64,000 bases of DNA from the NCBI GenBank assembly GCA_027186245.1, contig CP114486.1, positions 4,369,501 through 4,433,500 of the forward strand, in the 5' to 3' direction. The stretch's first letter is position 1. Each line of letters begins with the position of its first letter. Both the position numbers and the translations under genes were made by a program. This stretch comes from Coriaria nepalensis. Lineage: Eukaryota > Streptophyta > Magnoliopsida > Cucurbitales > Coriariaceae. Below, in pieces: positions 31,785 through 43,424 of the stretch. The notes under the pieces are model-generated. The model saw nothing but the letters and a program-made list of their open reading frames with translations, had not been told where the DNA came from and made no database searches.

Positions 31785-32300
31785 ATGGGAAACTGCTCTC
31801 TCAAACCAGACACGAAACAGAATTCGAATCTCATCCGAGTACTAACGGATTCCGGGTCTGTCCTACAATTCAAATGCCCTAAACAAGTTCATCAAGTCCT
31901 CCAAAACTACCCGAGCTGTGGAATCTTCCAGCAGGGTCATTTCTCAACTCCATTGTCACGCCACGAGTCCCTCTCTAGCACAGAACTCTACTATCTTCTT
32001 CCACTTGGGGCGATAGATGGACATGATGAAGTGAGAATGTCACAGGCCAAATCAGACGTGGTTGAGAATTTAGCTAACGGGCCGGATCTCGAGGTGTTAC
32101 CATCAGGTGGGAACGGTGTATGGAGGGTGAAACTGGCGATTGATCCGAAACAGTTAGAGGAGGTGTTTTCCGAGCAAGTTCATATGGAGGCTTTAATTCA
32201 TAAGATGAGGATGGTGGCTGCAAGTGGAAGCTCAGCTAGTCCGGTATCGGTCACGGGGAAGAAGAAGGGCTTGAAGCAGACATTGTTTAAGCTTGTGTAG
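31785..32300 (+). CDS. DUF4228 domain protein
   Basis: A single-exon gene for 171 residues beginning MGNCSLKP. The glycine at position 2 followed by cysteine is a classic N-myristoylation and palmitoylation context, so membrane attachment is likely. The DUF4228 (PADRE-type) core runs from IRVLTDSGSVLQFKCPKQVH to FSTPLSRHESLSSTELYYLL. The typical leucine/proline element after it is LLPLGAID. The C-terminus is basic (KKKGLKQTLFKLV). Plant members are often stress- or pathogen-induced, but the molecular activity is unknown. There is no frame problem. Confidence 0.88.
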   Translation: MGNCSLKPDTKQNSNLIRVLTDSGSVLQFKCPKQVHQVLQNYPSCGIFQQGHFSTPLSRHESLSSTELYYLLPLGAIDGHDEVRMSQAKSDVVENLANGPDLEVLPSGGNGVWRVKLAIDPKQLEEVFSEQVHMEALIHKMRMVAASGSSASPVSVTGKKKGLKQTLFKLV

Positions 32301-32510
32301 ATACTGATATAGATGAATAAAAGAGTAAAGATGATGATGATATTAAGCAAAAGGTTAGTGTGTCGTACTCGTAACTCACCAGTACATATGTAATTGGACT
32401 TAGAAAATGTTTCTCTTGAATGGGCATGATGATTATTATTTGCTTTTTCTGAGACGAGGCAGATTTTAGGTGCCAAAATTAAGTGGTAAAAAAACTGTAA
32501 GATAGGAAAC

Positions 32511-32582
32511 AGGGCCCTAACGGGTTCGTACCCAAAACCTCTTGATCCGAGGTCAAATGCTCTACCGCTGAGTTAAGGACCC
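32511..32582 (-). pseudogene. tRNA-Cys-derived pseudogene (anticodon position reads TCG)
   Basis: Minus strand. The acceptor stem GGGTCCT/AGGGCCC is fully paired and the D arm ACTC/GAGC has one mismatch. The anticodon stem TTTGA/TCAAG is intact and matches plant tRNA-Cys, but the loop is CCTCGGA. Position 33 is C instead of the invariant T, and the anticodon triplet is TCG instead of GCA. The T arm is damaged and TTC is changed to TAC. It is best explained as a degenerate tRNA-Cys copy. Confidence 0.7.
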
Positions 32583-33685
32583 ATTTGGCATATGTACATG
32601 TAATGGTATTTTTAATTCAAAAAACTTTGTATCCAATGACTGTGTACTGAACTTATCAAAGAAAAAAAGTAGGTGAAAGATACGTCGAATAAGGTTGCCA
32701 AATCCTAGTAGATTAGGTGCAGCAGTTTTTTTCCTTCCTCTTTTCGATAGATACAGCATCTCCGAACAGCTAATCCCTTACTTAGTGTTTCGGGCACCGG
32801 AGATATTGAATGCTGAAGTATCAAACTTTTCGAAGCTGACTGATAGTTGATTTCAAAAAATAATTTTTATAAATTTTGAATATAACATCACAAGATGGAT
32901 CTTGACTAGAACCTTATGCCTTGCGCACTAGACCAACCCAACCCTCTAAAATTGATTAGGTGCAGCAGTTCAACCACCCAATTACCTCACAAAACAAATG
33001 TCTACACAAAATAATGTACCTAAGTCGACAGCAAAATGGAGCACAAATTCCAGTGGCTTCCAGTTCATTAGCTTAACCACCAGTTGTTCTTCTACAAGCT
33101 TTCATTTAATCAATGCTTCACAATATGAACACGTCATTCATTGTTTTCTTTCATTTTGATTTAGTCTTTGTCAAAATGGAAAAGCATATGATAAGATCAA
33201 TTAAGTACCAATTCCTGATCTTTGCCGGCACTTCTGAAAGGTTCAACGAACACGTAACAACTAATTATTAAGCCAAAAAAAGAAATGACAACAATCGCCA
33301 CTACCCACCCACCTGCTTTACTTAACCAGTCGGTTAAGACCAAGACTTCATTAAAATATTTAATAATAATAATAATAATAAAAGTGTCACAGATTTGATA
33401 AAACAGCTCGACCACATAAAATTACAAACAGTATTTATTTTTATCGGATTTCGCTAAAGTTAAGCAGCCTCTGTACAAAAAGACGGTTGAAAATACATTG
33501 GCTGCATTCATGCGACTTGTTTACCATTACACTACAAACTCTTCTTAAACTACACAAACTACGACATGTCGTGGACTCCAAACACTGTGTTGCTTATTCT
33601 CTTCTTCTTCTTTGTTATACATGTATTATGTATATGATATATAACATCTCTTCACTCGTAGTAGGAGTAGCAGTAGTGTTCCCGC
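32583..33685. other. Spacer between tRNA relic and NRP gene
   Basis: About 1.1 kb without a gene. It has a TAA/ATT microsatellite near 33360-33380. The part from about 33430 to 33685 should be the 3' untranslated region of the minus-strand gene. Confidence 0.5.
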
Positions 33686-35198
33686 TCATGGGTTTTGTTC
33701 TGCAAATATATCCAGAAGAGACAGTGCCTGTAACATAACAAAAAGGGATTAGAATAAGAAATGTCATCTGTTAATCTATACAACGAACATCATTAATGTT
33801 GAAACAACCAACAACCAGGTAATGAATTTACCTCAGGAATGTTGAGTTCAAGGCGGAACTTAGGGCCGTCGTAATGGTGAAGAATTGGCCGGAAAGAATC
33901 CTCTTCAAGTGGTTCGCATATTTTCCGGGTCATAACTCTTACCTGCTCCAGATTATATAACCAACCACATCATATATTAACTTCTGAAAATGATTAACAA
34001 ACGGATCACTATCACTTAATTGCTTTGATTAACAAATTGACACAAACCTGAGCTGGGAAACGTGATTCGCCGAGGCATTTCTTGTCCTCCCAGGCCGTTG
34101 GATCAATATTTGTCCCTCCAAAACTTGCAGCCTATAATCATCCATCCCAATTTATTTCAAAAACTCAAAAAAAAAAAAACTGCAATAAACTCAAACTAAT
34201 AAACAAATTAATGAAATATATTTAGACATTACCTCAAAAATGCCATGAAGTTGATGGGTCGAATAGTTGTATAGAAAAAGGGGCAAACCCGGCGTAATAG
34301 CCCGGACAGAGTCTCTATAACGTGGTGGCAAACCTGACCAAAGTTCATTCCCAAGTTACAGTAAGGTTACAGTTATTCACAAAACAAAAACAGGGAGGGG
34401 GAGAGAGAGAGAGAGAGAGTTCTTACCAAAAAGCTCTCTTTTGAGATTTTCTTGCATGGTATCGTTGTTGCAGACGAAGATGTAGCCACCGATTGTTTCA
34501 TTTCTGGGCAAAGATTCGGAAGCTGGAAGAGTTTTGAACCTCTTATCAACCCCATTTTTGTTGCCATCCTTGTCCTTGCAATCATTGTTGTCGTCACCAT
34601 TTTTCTTTTTGTTGCTATTGTTCTTCTTCCAGCTCTTGACTCCATACTCATCTTGTTCTCCCTTTCCACTGTTCTTGTACCCCTTCAGATTGCTGCTACT
34701 GTTGTTATTCATGTTGTTGTTATTGCTGATGAAATTACTGTAATACCCCGGCTTGGAATAAACCCCCTTGTTGAATCCATCGTTGATTCCGAAACTACCC
34801 TGCTGTGAGCCCATCTTCCACCCATCGTTGAAACCGTTGTAATCGGATCCTTTCGGGTTAAAACTGTTCCAACCATCTTCGACCCGGTTTGGGTATGCCG
34901 ACTTCAGGTTCAAGCTGCTGCTGCTGTTCACGTTCCATGGTGCGTTAAGATCCGACCCGTTTATAATCGGCTTTAAGCTGTTCCAACCGTCGTTGAACCC
35001 GTTTAGGTTGGATCCTTTGGATGGAAGAGAATTGACCTCGCCGCCGACTCTCGTGTCGAAGTTTTTCCGATCCTCTGTTTTCTTCGAGGCGTAAGAGCTG
35101 CTCCAGATCGAGTCGTTGACTGATAGATTCGCGAGGTTTGAAGTTTGCGATCGGAGTTGATCACTGAATTGCCAGAAGGATTGCTGATTCGTCTCCAT
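33686..35198 (-). CDS. NRP: DCD-domain asparagine-rich protein (NRP-like)
   Basis: Five exons on the minus strand: 35198-34427, 34333-34233, 34131-34048, 33942-33832 and 33727-33686. They give 369 residues. The first 220 residues are low complexity and rich in Asn, Ser and Gly, with repeated FNDGWNS/FNDGWKM units and an NNNNMNNNSSS run. From about residue 235 to the end is a DCD (development and cell death) domain, starting ETIGGYIFVCNNDTMQE and including FLYNYSTHQLHGIFEA and CLGESRFPAQVRV. Soybean relatives (NRP-A/B) mediate cell-death signalling from ER and osmotic stress; that role here is by family. Exon 1 is followed at once by a GA microsatellite in intron 1. Confidence 0.93.
34396..34419. 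repeat. GA microsatellite in NRP intron 1
   Basis: A run of GA units on the plus strand directly beside the exon 1 donor, inside the intron. Confidence 0.8.
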
Positions 35199-35412
35199 TT
35201 TCGGTTGAATTCAAGATTTAACTATGAAAAATTCGCTTAATCGAAAGAGTATTACTTTTCTTTCGAAGTACTGTGAGTCTGTAAGATAAAAGTTGAAAGC
35301 AGAGGAAAACAGAGCAATTTATACAAGCGTGAACGGGGAATAATGAGAAATTTCCAGGAAATTTTAGGGAGATAACGTGTGAAAAATGTCAAGATAGAAA
35401 GCGAAAGCCAAT

Positions 35413-35453
<41 letters not shown>

Positions 35454-36158
35454 TTTTTCTTTAATATTCTCTTTGTATCATGATACGAGTGTGATGTCGG
35501 GAAAAATCGTGAAAACGCGTTAAGCGAGCTTGATGTGGAGAGAGAGTTGATTTTGGAGAGATTCTAGAAAGGAGTGTGGGTGTGGGTCCAACTGATACAC
35601 AAACACACGTAAATTGTAACATGTTAGATGTTGTTGGGAGATCTGATTACATGTCTTAGCTGCTAATCTTTGGATGTCGGATTGGGCTGTAACGCGTAAG
35701 TCTGTTTGCCTATAAACGTGGATCCACACAGCCCGCGATCAACTGTATTGGGCTCGATTACCTGCCCCGGCCCACTGTCAATTATGTGGACCTTTGTTTT
35801 GTATCTCCATTAGATTGGATGAACCCTTCCCATCGCTGTTTGAAAGCAAAGCCAACTGTCGGCATGGGCTTATCATGCAAAAGCAACAAGTGTTGGACTG
35901 TGGCGTCATTTCAGCCAACTGATATCGACATGGCTTATCATGGCTTAAGATTGATTAATGATGCTTAAGCTAATCACCTAATTTATTACCGACATGTTCC
36001 CTCATGATGTCCTAATGTTAATTGAATATATAAACATTGTAATAAGAATAAATTAATCTAATCAGACTGGTAACAGACTGCTGATTAGTGATTACTGTTG
36101 TAATTGGTGAGTGATGAATGAAAAACAAATGACAAAAGCATATTAAGGTTAAATATTA
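35199..36158. other. NRP upstream region and spacer
   Basis: Includes a TA microsatellite at about 35417-35444. No gene was recognised. Small frames near 35520-35970 have no domain content. Confidence 0.45.
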
Positions 36159-36591
36159 AGGTTAAATATTCGTTTTGGTCCCCCTATTTTCGTGTTTTTT
36201 CTATTTTAGCTTTTATATTTTCAATTTCATTAGTTTGGTCCTTGAACTAACACGTTTTTCCTATTTCAGTTAGTATATTTTGACTGTAAGAATTTATGTG
36301 ATTTAAATTTGAAGATGACAAGTCATCTCCACATCATCTAAAATTATCATATTATCCTCTTTTTATCTTTTTTTTGATGACATGGAGGATGATCTGTCAT
36401 CCTTAATTTTAGTAAGAGGAATTAATTATACTACATAAATTCTTATTATCAGTAATATTAATCAAAATAAATAGAAGGATTGAAAATAGAAAAACAAGTT
36501 AGTTTAAGGACTAAATTGATTTAATTGAAAATACGTGAAATAAAAAAAAGAAAAATACATAAATAAAAAGATTAAAACGATTATTTAACCT
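36159..36591. mobile_element. Fold-back (MITE-like) element with terminal inverted repeats
   Basis: The left end AGGTTAAATATTCGTTTTGG (36159 on) matches the reverse complement of the right end (36571-36591) at about 18 of 21 positions. The complementarity continues inward, interrupted by small gaps, so the 433 bp element could fold into one long hairpin. It has no coding capacity. A partial extra copy of the left end (ttaaggttaaatatt) lies immediately outside at 36143-36158. Confidence 0.65.
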
Positions 36592-38023
36592 ATCGGGTTA
36601 ACGTTTAGAACATATAATTAGTTACTCTATTTATCTTATTAGTACCTAACTTTATTGATTAACTAATTAAGTGGAGAGGCATGATAATGCCTCTTTTGAT
36701 TATTATGCTTATCATGCTTATCTTTTGATTTATTATTATTATTTTCCTCAACTCTCTTTTTTTCTCCCTCAAAGCCCACAGTATTAGGTGTAAGTTGGGC
36801 TCTTACAAGGTCAATAATTAGGAACACGATGGTGATGATGTCAAGAATATGCCTCGATGATACTTGGGATCGTTACTCAATAAATTATATTTTATACATA
36901 GATTCATTAAAAATCAATCTGTACCTATTGCACATATGAGCATGGAATAAATTATATATATATTAAATTCTTTTTTTTTTTAATTACCGTTTATTCATGA
37001 ATTTTTAAATGATTTATTTTTGTTTTTATAATTTTAAAATTTTTTATATTTTTTTAGTGCCAATATTGTAAATATAAAATTAGCTTTTAAAACACTATTA
37101 ATATAATATAATTAATATATGATACCTCCAAATTTTCATTAATAACGAAAGTGGTTGTTACTTATATTTAGGGGGAGATAAAAAAATAATTTTAATTGAA
37201 ATTTATAATTAAAAAAAAAGAATTTTTAATTTTTAAAGATATTCACATTATTGTTAATATATTAAAATTTTAGATATTATTTTTTCATCAATATTTATAA
37301 ATTTAATCCTAGGATTAAAATAAATTATTTTAAATAAATTAAAGGATAAAAATAAACTATTTAAAATTTTAAGATGGAAATTAATAAATAATAATAATTT
37401 AAAGATAAAAAATATATCAATCAATTATTATTATTATTATTATTTTTTTTTAAATTTGAATCTTAGCTCACGATCGCCAAATTTGGGATAGATATGATTT
37501 TGCCCTTTAATATATGAATATATTAGGTAAATCATATTTATAATATATTAATTTATTTTAAATAACGATAGATATAATATATAATGTGATGATATAAAAT
37601 TAATATATATTTTTTAAATTAATCTATTTATTATAGATACAAACAATTCAAAAAATTTTCTACATATATAAAATAAATTATTAAACCGATAGTTAGCAAC
37701 ACTAACAACATTATACTCAAAGTAGGTATTATCAATTCGTAAGAGAAATATTTGTATGTTTATGTTTCATAGACACATGACATATCAAATACTATCATAA
37801 TTACGTACATAATCCGATATGTTATGCGCGAAATGACAATTGAGTGGATGATTAAATTTGGGCCCTATTGAGTAGGACGCTCTTGGAATCCTCAAGCTGC
37901 CATTTTATTTCCCACTTGGTGTTGTTATATATTTATATAAACTCAAATCAATGGGAATTTTGAGCTACACAAAGGATATGGTAATATATAGTTGGGCATG
38001 CACCAAGAATCAAGTGACCCTAC

Positions 38024-38061
<38 letters not shown>

Positions 38062-38463
38062 ATTTATCATTACTGGGCTAGGATTAGTTAATAATTAAGT
38101 GAATCATGCATGCTATGTAATTGATAATTAACGTTTATTCGGCAGCTCTATAAAGTTAAACGTATAGTACTAGTCCATGCATTTTAGAGAAAGGCAACAG
38201 GCCGGCACTACGTACATTTCTGCCCAACCAATTTCAAACACAAAGAGTATATAGTGTTGGATTAAGCACCCAAACTGCCTTTGTTTTTAGGATTAAGCAA
38301 GGCCACCTATACATATATACAAAAAGCCATTTAAAGTGTTTCCGGGGTATTTACTCTAAGCAGTTAGGATCACGCCGCCGTATTATCATCGGAGATGATG
38401 TGATAATAACGTAATTCTAACCGTCCGGAATACATACATGAGAAGTATTTTATACATTATATG

Positions 38464-38496
<33 letters not shown>

Positions 38497-39192
38497 TATG
38501 AGTTTAATTGTTGAAAGATAGTGGGAATGGGTAGTTGAATATGAATATAAATAGTTAAAATAATATATAAGCTTGTATTCTTATGGTGTCATCAATCTAA
38601 ACTAGACAAACAATCCATGTCAAGATTAGCATATAAATTAACTACCGAGTCTACGAGTGTGGATTTGATAATTTATCAGTTTGTAATAATTTTTGCAGGT
38701 TGACCAATCTTATGAATCCTACGTGGCTGCACTTCTTGTTTTATCTTTTCCTTTTTCCCTTTTCTATTTATTTTTTCTTGCTTTCAAGATTGCTCAATTA
38801 GAGCTTTAACATATCTTGTTCGAATCTTAATTATTCCCATTACTCGCCTGTTTTGATAATTAGAGCATCTTAAATTAAATTAAACTTGTTTTAGGGGGAA
38901 GCGAATATTAATAAAAAAGAGGAAAAAGAAAAAGAAAAAGAAAAAGAAATCCTGCGTTATTTTTAAGTATATATAATTTATTTACTTAAGCCGATATACA
39001 ATTTATTGATTTAGATTATGCCTTTCCGATACTATCGATATTATAGATGAGTCCGATGAAGAAAACTTTAGAAGGTCAAAAAAGTCTTAAAACTTATTTA
39101 TCAAATCAAACCAAAAAATATGACGAAGACATCTAAATATCATTAAATAATATATGGGTCAAATTCCCACTAAGAGTTTATTCCTAACTATA

Positions 39193-39193
<1 letters not shown>

Positions 39194-39238
<45 letters not shown>
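39194..39238. repeat. ATT trinucleotide microsatellite
   Basis: About 15 uninterrupted TTA units. Confidence 0.85.
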
Positions 39239-40104
39239 TATAGTTATTAATACATTCATATATAATAATTAAACAAAAATTATATAGAAGGAAGCAAATA
39301 TTCAAGAGGAAGCCTCCACTCCAAAAAAAAAAAAGAAGCTTTTTCTCGTTTGCCCATGATTGTCTTCACATGGATTCCTACCCAACGTGCTCGTTTATTT
39401 AATTAATGGTTCCAATAGAGTAATAAATAAATAATTGTTTCTTTGCCAAAAAATAAGAAATAAAAAATTGTAGGGCACCCCCCCCCCCCCCACATAGGCC
39501 AATCCTGGCTCGTGTAGGTGAGTAGGACGGGCAAGAAATGGAAAGTAATTCAAATTAGAGAGTTGTGGGAATATGTTTTAGTTTTCAATCCTAAAAACAA
39601 ACACCCAATTTGAAGATGTGTGGTGGGTGGCCCCCTAAAAGGAAATAACCTAATTTTTCCACCCTTCTCCATTTTATTTTATTTTTTGTTCTTTTTCTAA
39701 TTTTCTAAACTCTTTATTTATTTATAATATTAATAAAAATAAAAATAATATATTTTTGGTGGTCCTTGAAATGTGATTTGTGCAGGTGAAGGGTGAAACA
39801 AGGAACACCAACGAAATTGGCATCCACATGGGAAGGGCAGTATAGAATAAATAAGGACTACCAATCATAGTACTATCCAATATATTAATGATAATAATTT
39901 TAAAATAAATTAACAATAAAATATATAATATATTTTTATTATATATTAAATTTATATATATATTGTGGGATCATTCGATTAAGGACCCTACAACCCCATA
40001 ATAAGATAAATGAAGAGATAAAGAGATCCTCCATGGATACACCAGAGAGAAGTTCTATCTGGGGCTCTAATTATATGCTTATTAGAGGAACAGGAAAAAC
40101 AAAC

Positions 40105-40128
40105 CACACACACACACACACACACACA
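40105..40128. repeat. CA dinucleotide microsatellite
   Basis: About 12 CA units. Confidence 0.85.
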
Positions 40129-40546
40129 AAACCATGTTTTGATTGGTTTGGTTTGTCCTTATTATCCCTCCATAATGGCCGATTAATAAAGGGTTTAAGC
40201 ACTTAAACCTAAAATGCTTATCCACGGGAACAAAGTTTAGTAAACTATTTTAAAAAGAACTTGTTTGCGTGGAGTTGACCAACTCATTTTTGCACTAAGT
40301 AGAAAAGTAATGTTTTTATTTTGTATTCACATGAAGTTAGACAGCATCCTTAAACAGTACAACCACATAAATTCATGTTGGAAACAATTATTTGGATAGT
40401 TAATTAACTATTGATTTAAAGGTGAATCGGAAGCTAAGAGTATTTATATCCTTTTTTTTTCTTTTTTTTATTATAAAATTTTTAATTAAATTTAAATATA
40501 TTTAATAAGTAGGGCGAAATATATTTTACATAAAAAAAAGATTATA

Positions 40547-41176
40547 ATATAATTTATATTAGAAAATTTTTAAAAAGTATAAATAATATCAATTATGTTT
40601 ATAATTAACGAAATTAGTCAGGCGTGTTGCACGTGACTGTTAACTCTCTAAATAATTGATCATAAATTAAATATTTATTTATATTTTTTGTTACAAAATT
40701 TTAATTTTTTATTTTAAAATTAATTTCATTATTTTAAATCAATTTTTTAATCATTTCATTCATTTACCATAACCTTCAGCAACCACTCCGCTATCATTGA
40801 TTATCACCGCTTACGACCGTCATGTTAAAAGGAAATTTAGTTTTAGTTGATAAAAATTAAATAAAATATAAATTTTAGGACATATAAATTAAAAAAAAAA
40901 ATTGATGATATAACATGATTATCGGTTTAAAGGGATCTGGTTGCGATCGATGGACGCATAGACAGAGTGGTTAGTGGAGGTAATAGTAAAGGGATGAAAA
41001 GACAAAATTAATTTTAAATATAACTAAATGGAATTTAAAATATCAAATTAAAATTTTGGAATTAAAAAAAAATATAAATATTTAATTTGGGACAAAGTTA
41101 GTGACTAATTCCGCCGGTCGTAAATGAAATGCATATTATTTATACTTTTCAAAGATTTTCTAACTATAAATTATAC
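40547..41176. mobile_element. Second fold-back (MITE-like) element, about 630 bp
   Basis: The left end (40547-40625) carries TAATTTATATTAGAAAATTT, then AAAAGTATAAATAAT and ACGAAATTAGTCAGG. The right end (41095-41176), read on the minus strand, has the same order of blocks: TAATTTATAGTTAGAAAATC, AAAAGTATAAATAAT and CGGAATTAGTCAC. Inner parts are also complementary (for example AAATTAAATATTTAT near 40660 and its complement near 41080). No coding frame was found. Confidence 0.6.
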
Positions 41177-43424
41177 TTCATATAGTTTTTACGTATAATT
41201 TTTATTTAAGTTTAAGTTTGCATGTAAATTATCTTTTACCTTACGAAGTAATGTATCATATATATTTTTTATATTTTAGCTAATTAATTTTTAAATAATT
41301 ATTTATATCCAATTATTTATTATATTTTTTATACTAATTATATATTATTATAATAAAACCTCGATAAATTAATAATTTCGAGACCGAATAAATTTATTAA
41401 TTTAGTAAATTAATTATACAATATATCTAGCTTTTTCATCCGCATAATTTAAAATAAAATTGATGGAATATACTTTAATAGAATAAAGGATTAGAAAAAT
41501 ATAGCTTAATTTAACCGACGATTAAGTTATAGATTTGGTTTGGAAGGTATCTTAGATTGGTATAATATACAAATTAATATTCAAAGGGACAAAGAGTTTC
41601 TTATTGGTGTATTAAAAAGATGCAAAGTAGGAATATAATCCCCTCATTTCATTTAATTAACCCAAATAAAGTTTTGCCTCTAAAAAATATTTCTTATCTT
41701 TCTTTTTATTGTTCTTCTAATAAAGATGTTAAAAAAAAAAAAAAGAAAAAAAAAAGACCACTTATCTAAAACATAAGCTCAATTTGTTCTTTATTCACCG
41801 AAGTGCGTCCTATGGGAAGAATGAGCTCTGATACGGTATCTGATATAAATTTACTGATAATATATTGATATGAAAATTTTTAAAAAAATATGATATAATA
41901 TAGAAAAACATATCACTTGAATAATAATTTTAAAATATATATTCAAATAAAATATACTTATTATTAGCCAATATCAATAAAAAAAAATTATTTAAACTCA
42001 CTAATATTCAAATTAAATAGAAATATTCATACGAAATAAATAAATAAATAAATCAATCAAGTATTATAATTATCCAAATGGGGACCATACTAATATGTAA
42101 AATGAATGATATTATTAAAAAATAATTAAATTAATAATTTTTTTCTTTTATACATTATATTCTGGGAATTTTTGGATTTATCCCTAATCATGCCTATTTT
42201 GTATAATTTTGTTTGTTATATATATTGCCAAATTGCACCAAGTATGCAACCTGCGATCAAACAAGCAATAGTAACTTATTATATATATTTATAATAAGAT
42301 ATGCGTCATTAATGTCCCCTTTAGAATATGATAATATAGTTTGTTGTTACCAAAATGCCCTTCCCAGTCTTCCCAACATTAAGCAGTGCCAAGTAGGATT
42401 GATGTGGAAATAATTAATTTATTGAAAACAAAGAAAATCTTCAAAAAAGAAAGCTGTTGTGAGGAACCCGTAGAGCTGACTTGGGTTGACCGGAAACTAC
42501 ACATCGTCTCGTCCGGGGAGGAAAGATCCATCCACGATGGACCACGTGTGTGTGACCGATGCGAAGTGGCATGACCGGTAATTACGAGAAAATATCAAGG
42601 TCAATTATTGAATCTTACCAACTCCCTCAAATACTGGAAAAAGAAAATTAAAATTAAAATTAAAATTGAAATCAGCACTGCCGGGGTTAACTCGAGCCAA
42701 CCATGTTGCCTGCTTAGAAGCAGACAACCCCAGGGACGGCAGATAACGGTGACGGCGAGACAAGTTCACGGTCCCCGTTACCCCCACCACACGCATCCCG
42801 ATGCGCCGTACACATCAACAAATCATTAAACCAGCCGCCGTTATCAGACGGCGAAATGCAACACGCATTTAATTTTCCTTTGCCGTTACTACGCACGCCG
42901 TCCGGTTAACTACCCCATCCGGTTAAATAACAACTGTGGTTAGTTCAGGTTAGTTCTATTACCACCACCAAAAAGGCGCAGAGCTTGAGATAGATAATAG
43001 AGAAAGAAGTGAGGGAGAGAGAAGAGAGAGAGAGAGAGCCTGTGTTAAAGCACTACCCTGTCTAATAGGAAGCGCGAAGCGTTTGTGAAGGATTCTCTGT
43101 AACGGCGTTTTCCCCTAATTCCCTGGAAGGTGTTTTAGAAAGAGAGAGATAAGAGAGGGAAACAAGTGGTTTTCCGATCTCGGAAGGTGGTTTTGAAACG
43201 GTTGCGAAGTGGATTGGCGGTGTAGCGGTGATTACAGCGAGTGTCAGTCGAAAGCGTGGTGGAATTGGAACGTCGGAGCTTTATTATTAACTGTACTAAC
43301 GGCTGAAATCTGACGACAGTTCATTTCATAATTAGTGGTAATTATTTCTGTACTTGGAGGTTCCGAGCGGCCTGAGAGAAGTATATATTTGATTTTTCTG
43401 GTTGCTGTTAATTCAAGGAGCTTA
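41177..43424. other. AT-rich spacer and long ARF9 leader/promoter
   Basis: AT-rich to about 42400, then much more GC-rich from 42460 as the promoter and leader of the auxin response factor begin. A GA tract lies at about 43011-43037. The stretch 42985-43424 has no ATG at all, so a transcript starting there would have a long leader free of upstream open frames. Confidence 0.55.

Larger units (their letters stand above)
36592..40546. other. AT-rich gene-poor stretch
   Basis: About 4 kb with no supported gene. It contains TA (38027-38056), TACATA (38464-38496), ATT (39194-39238) and CA (40105-40128) microsatellites and a C homopolymer (39477-39491). No LTR, polymerase or transposase frame was seen. 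Confidence 0.6.

Noticed and set aside
34452..34808. A 118-codon plus-strand frame opposite NRP exon 1
   Set aside because: Antisense of the Asn/Lys-rich repeats, which reads as Val/Ile/Leu; not an independent gene.
39477..39491. C homopolymer that might suggest a telomere, G-quadruplex or assembly gap
   Set aside because: A single short run with no repeat unit; only a homopolymer.
42386..42829. Short frames upstream of ARF9
   Set aside because: No domain content and they lie in the likely promoter and leader.
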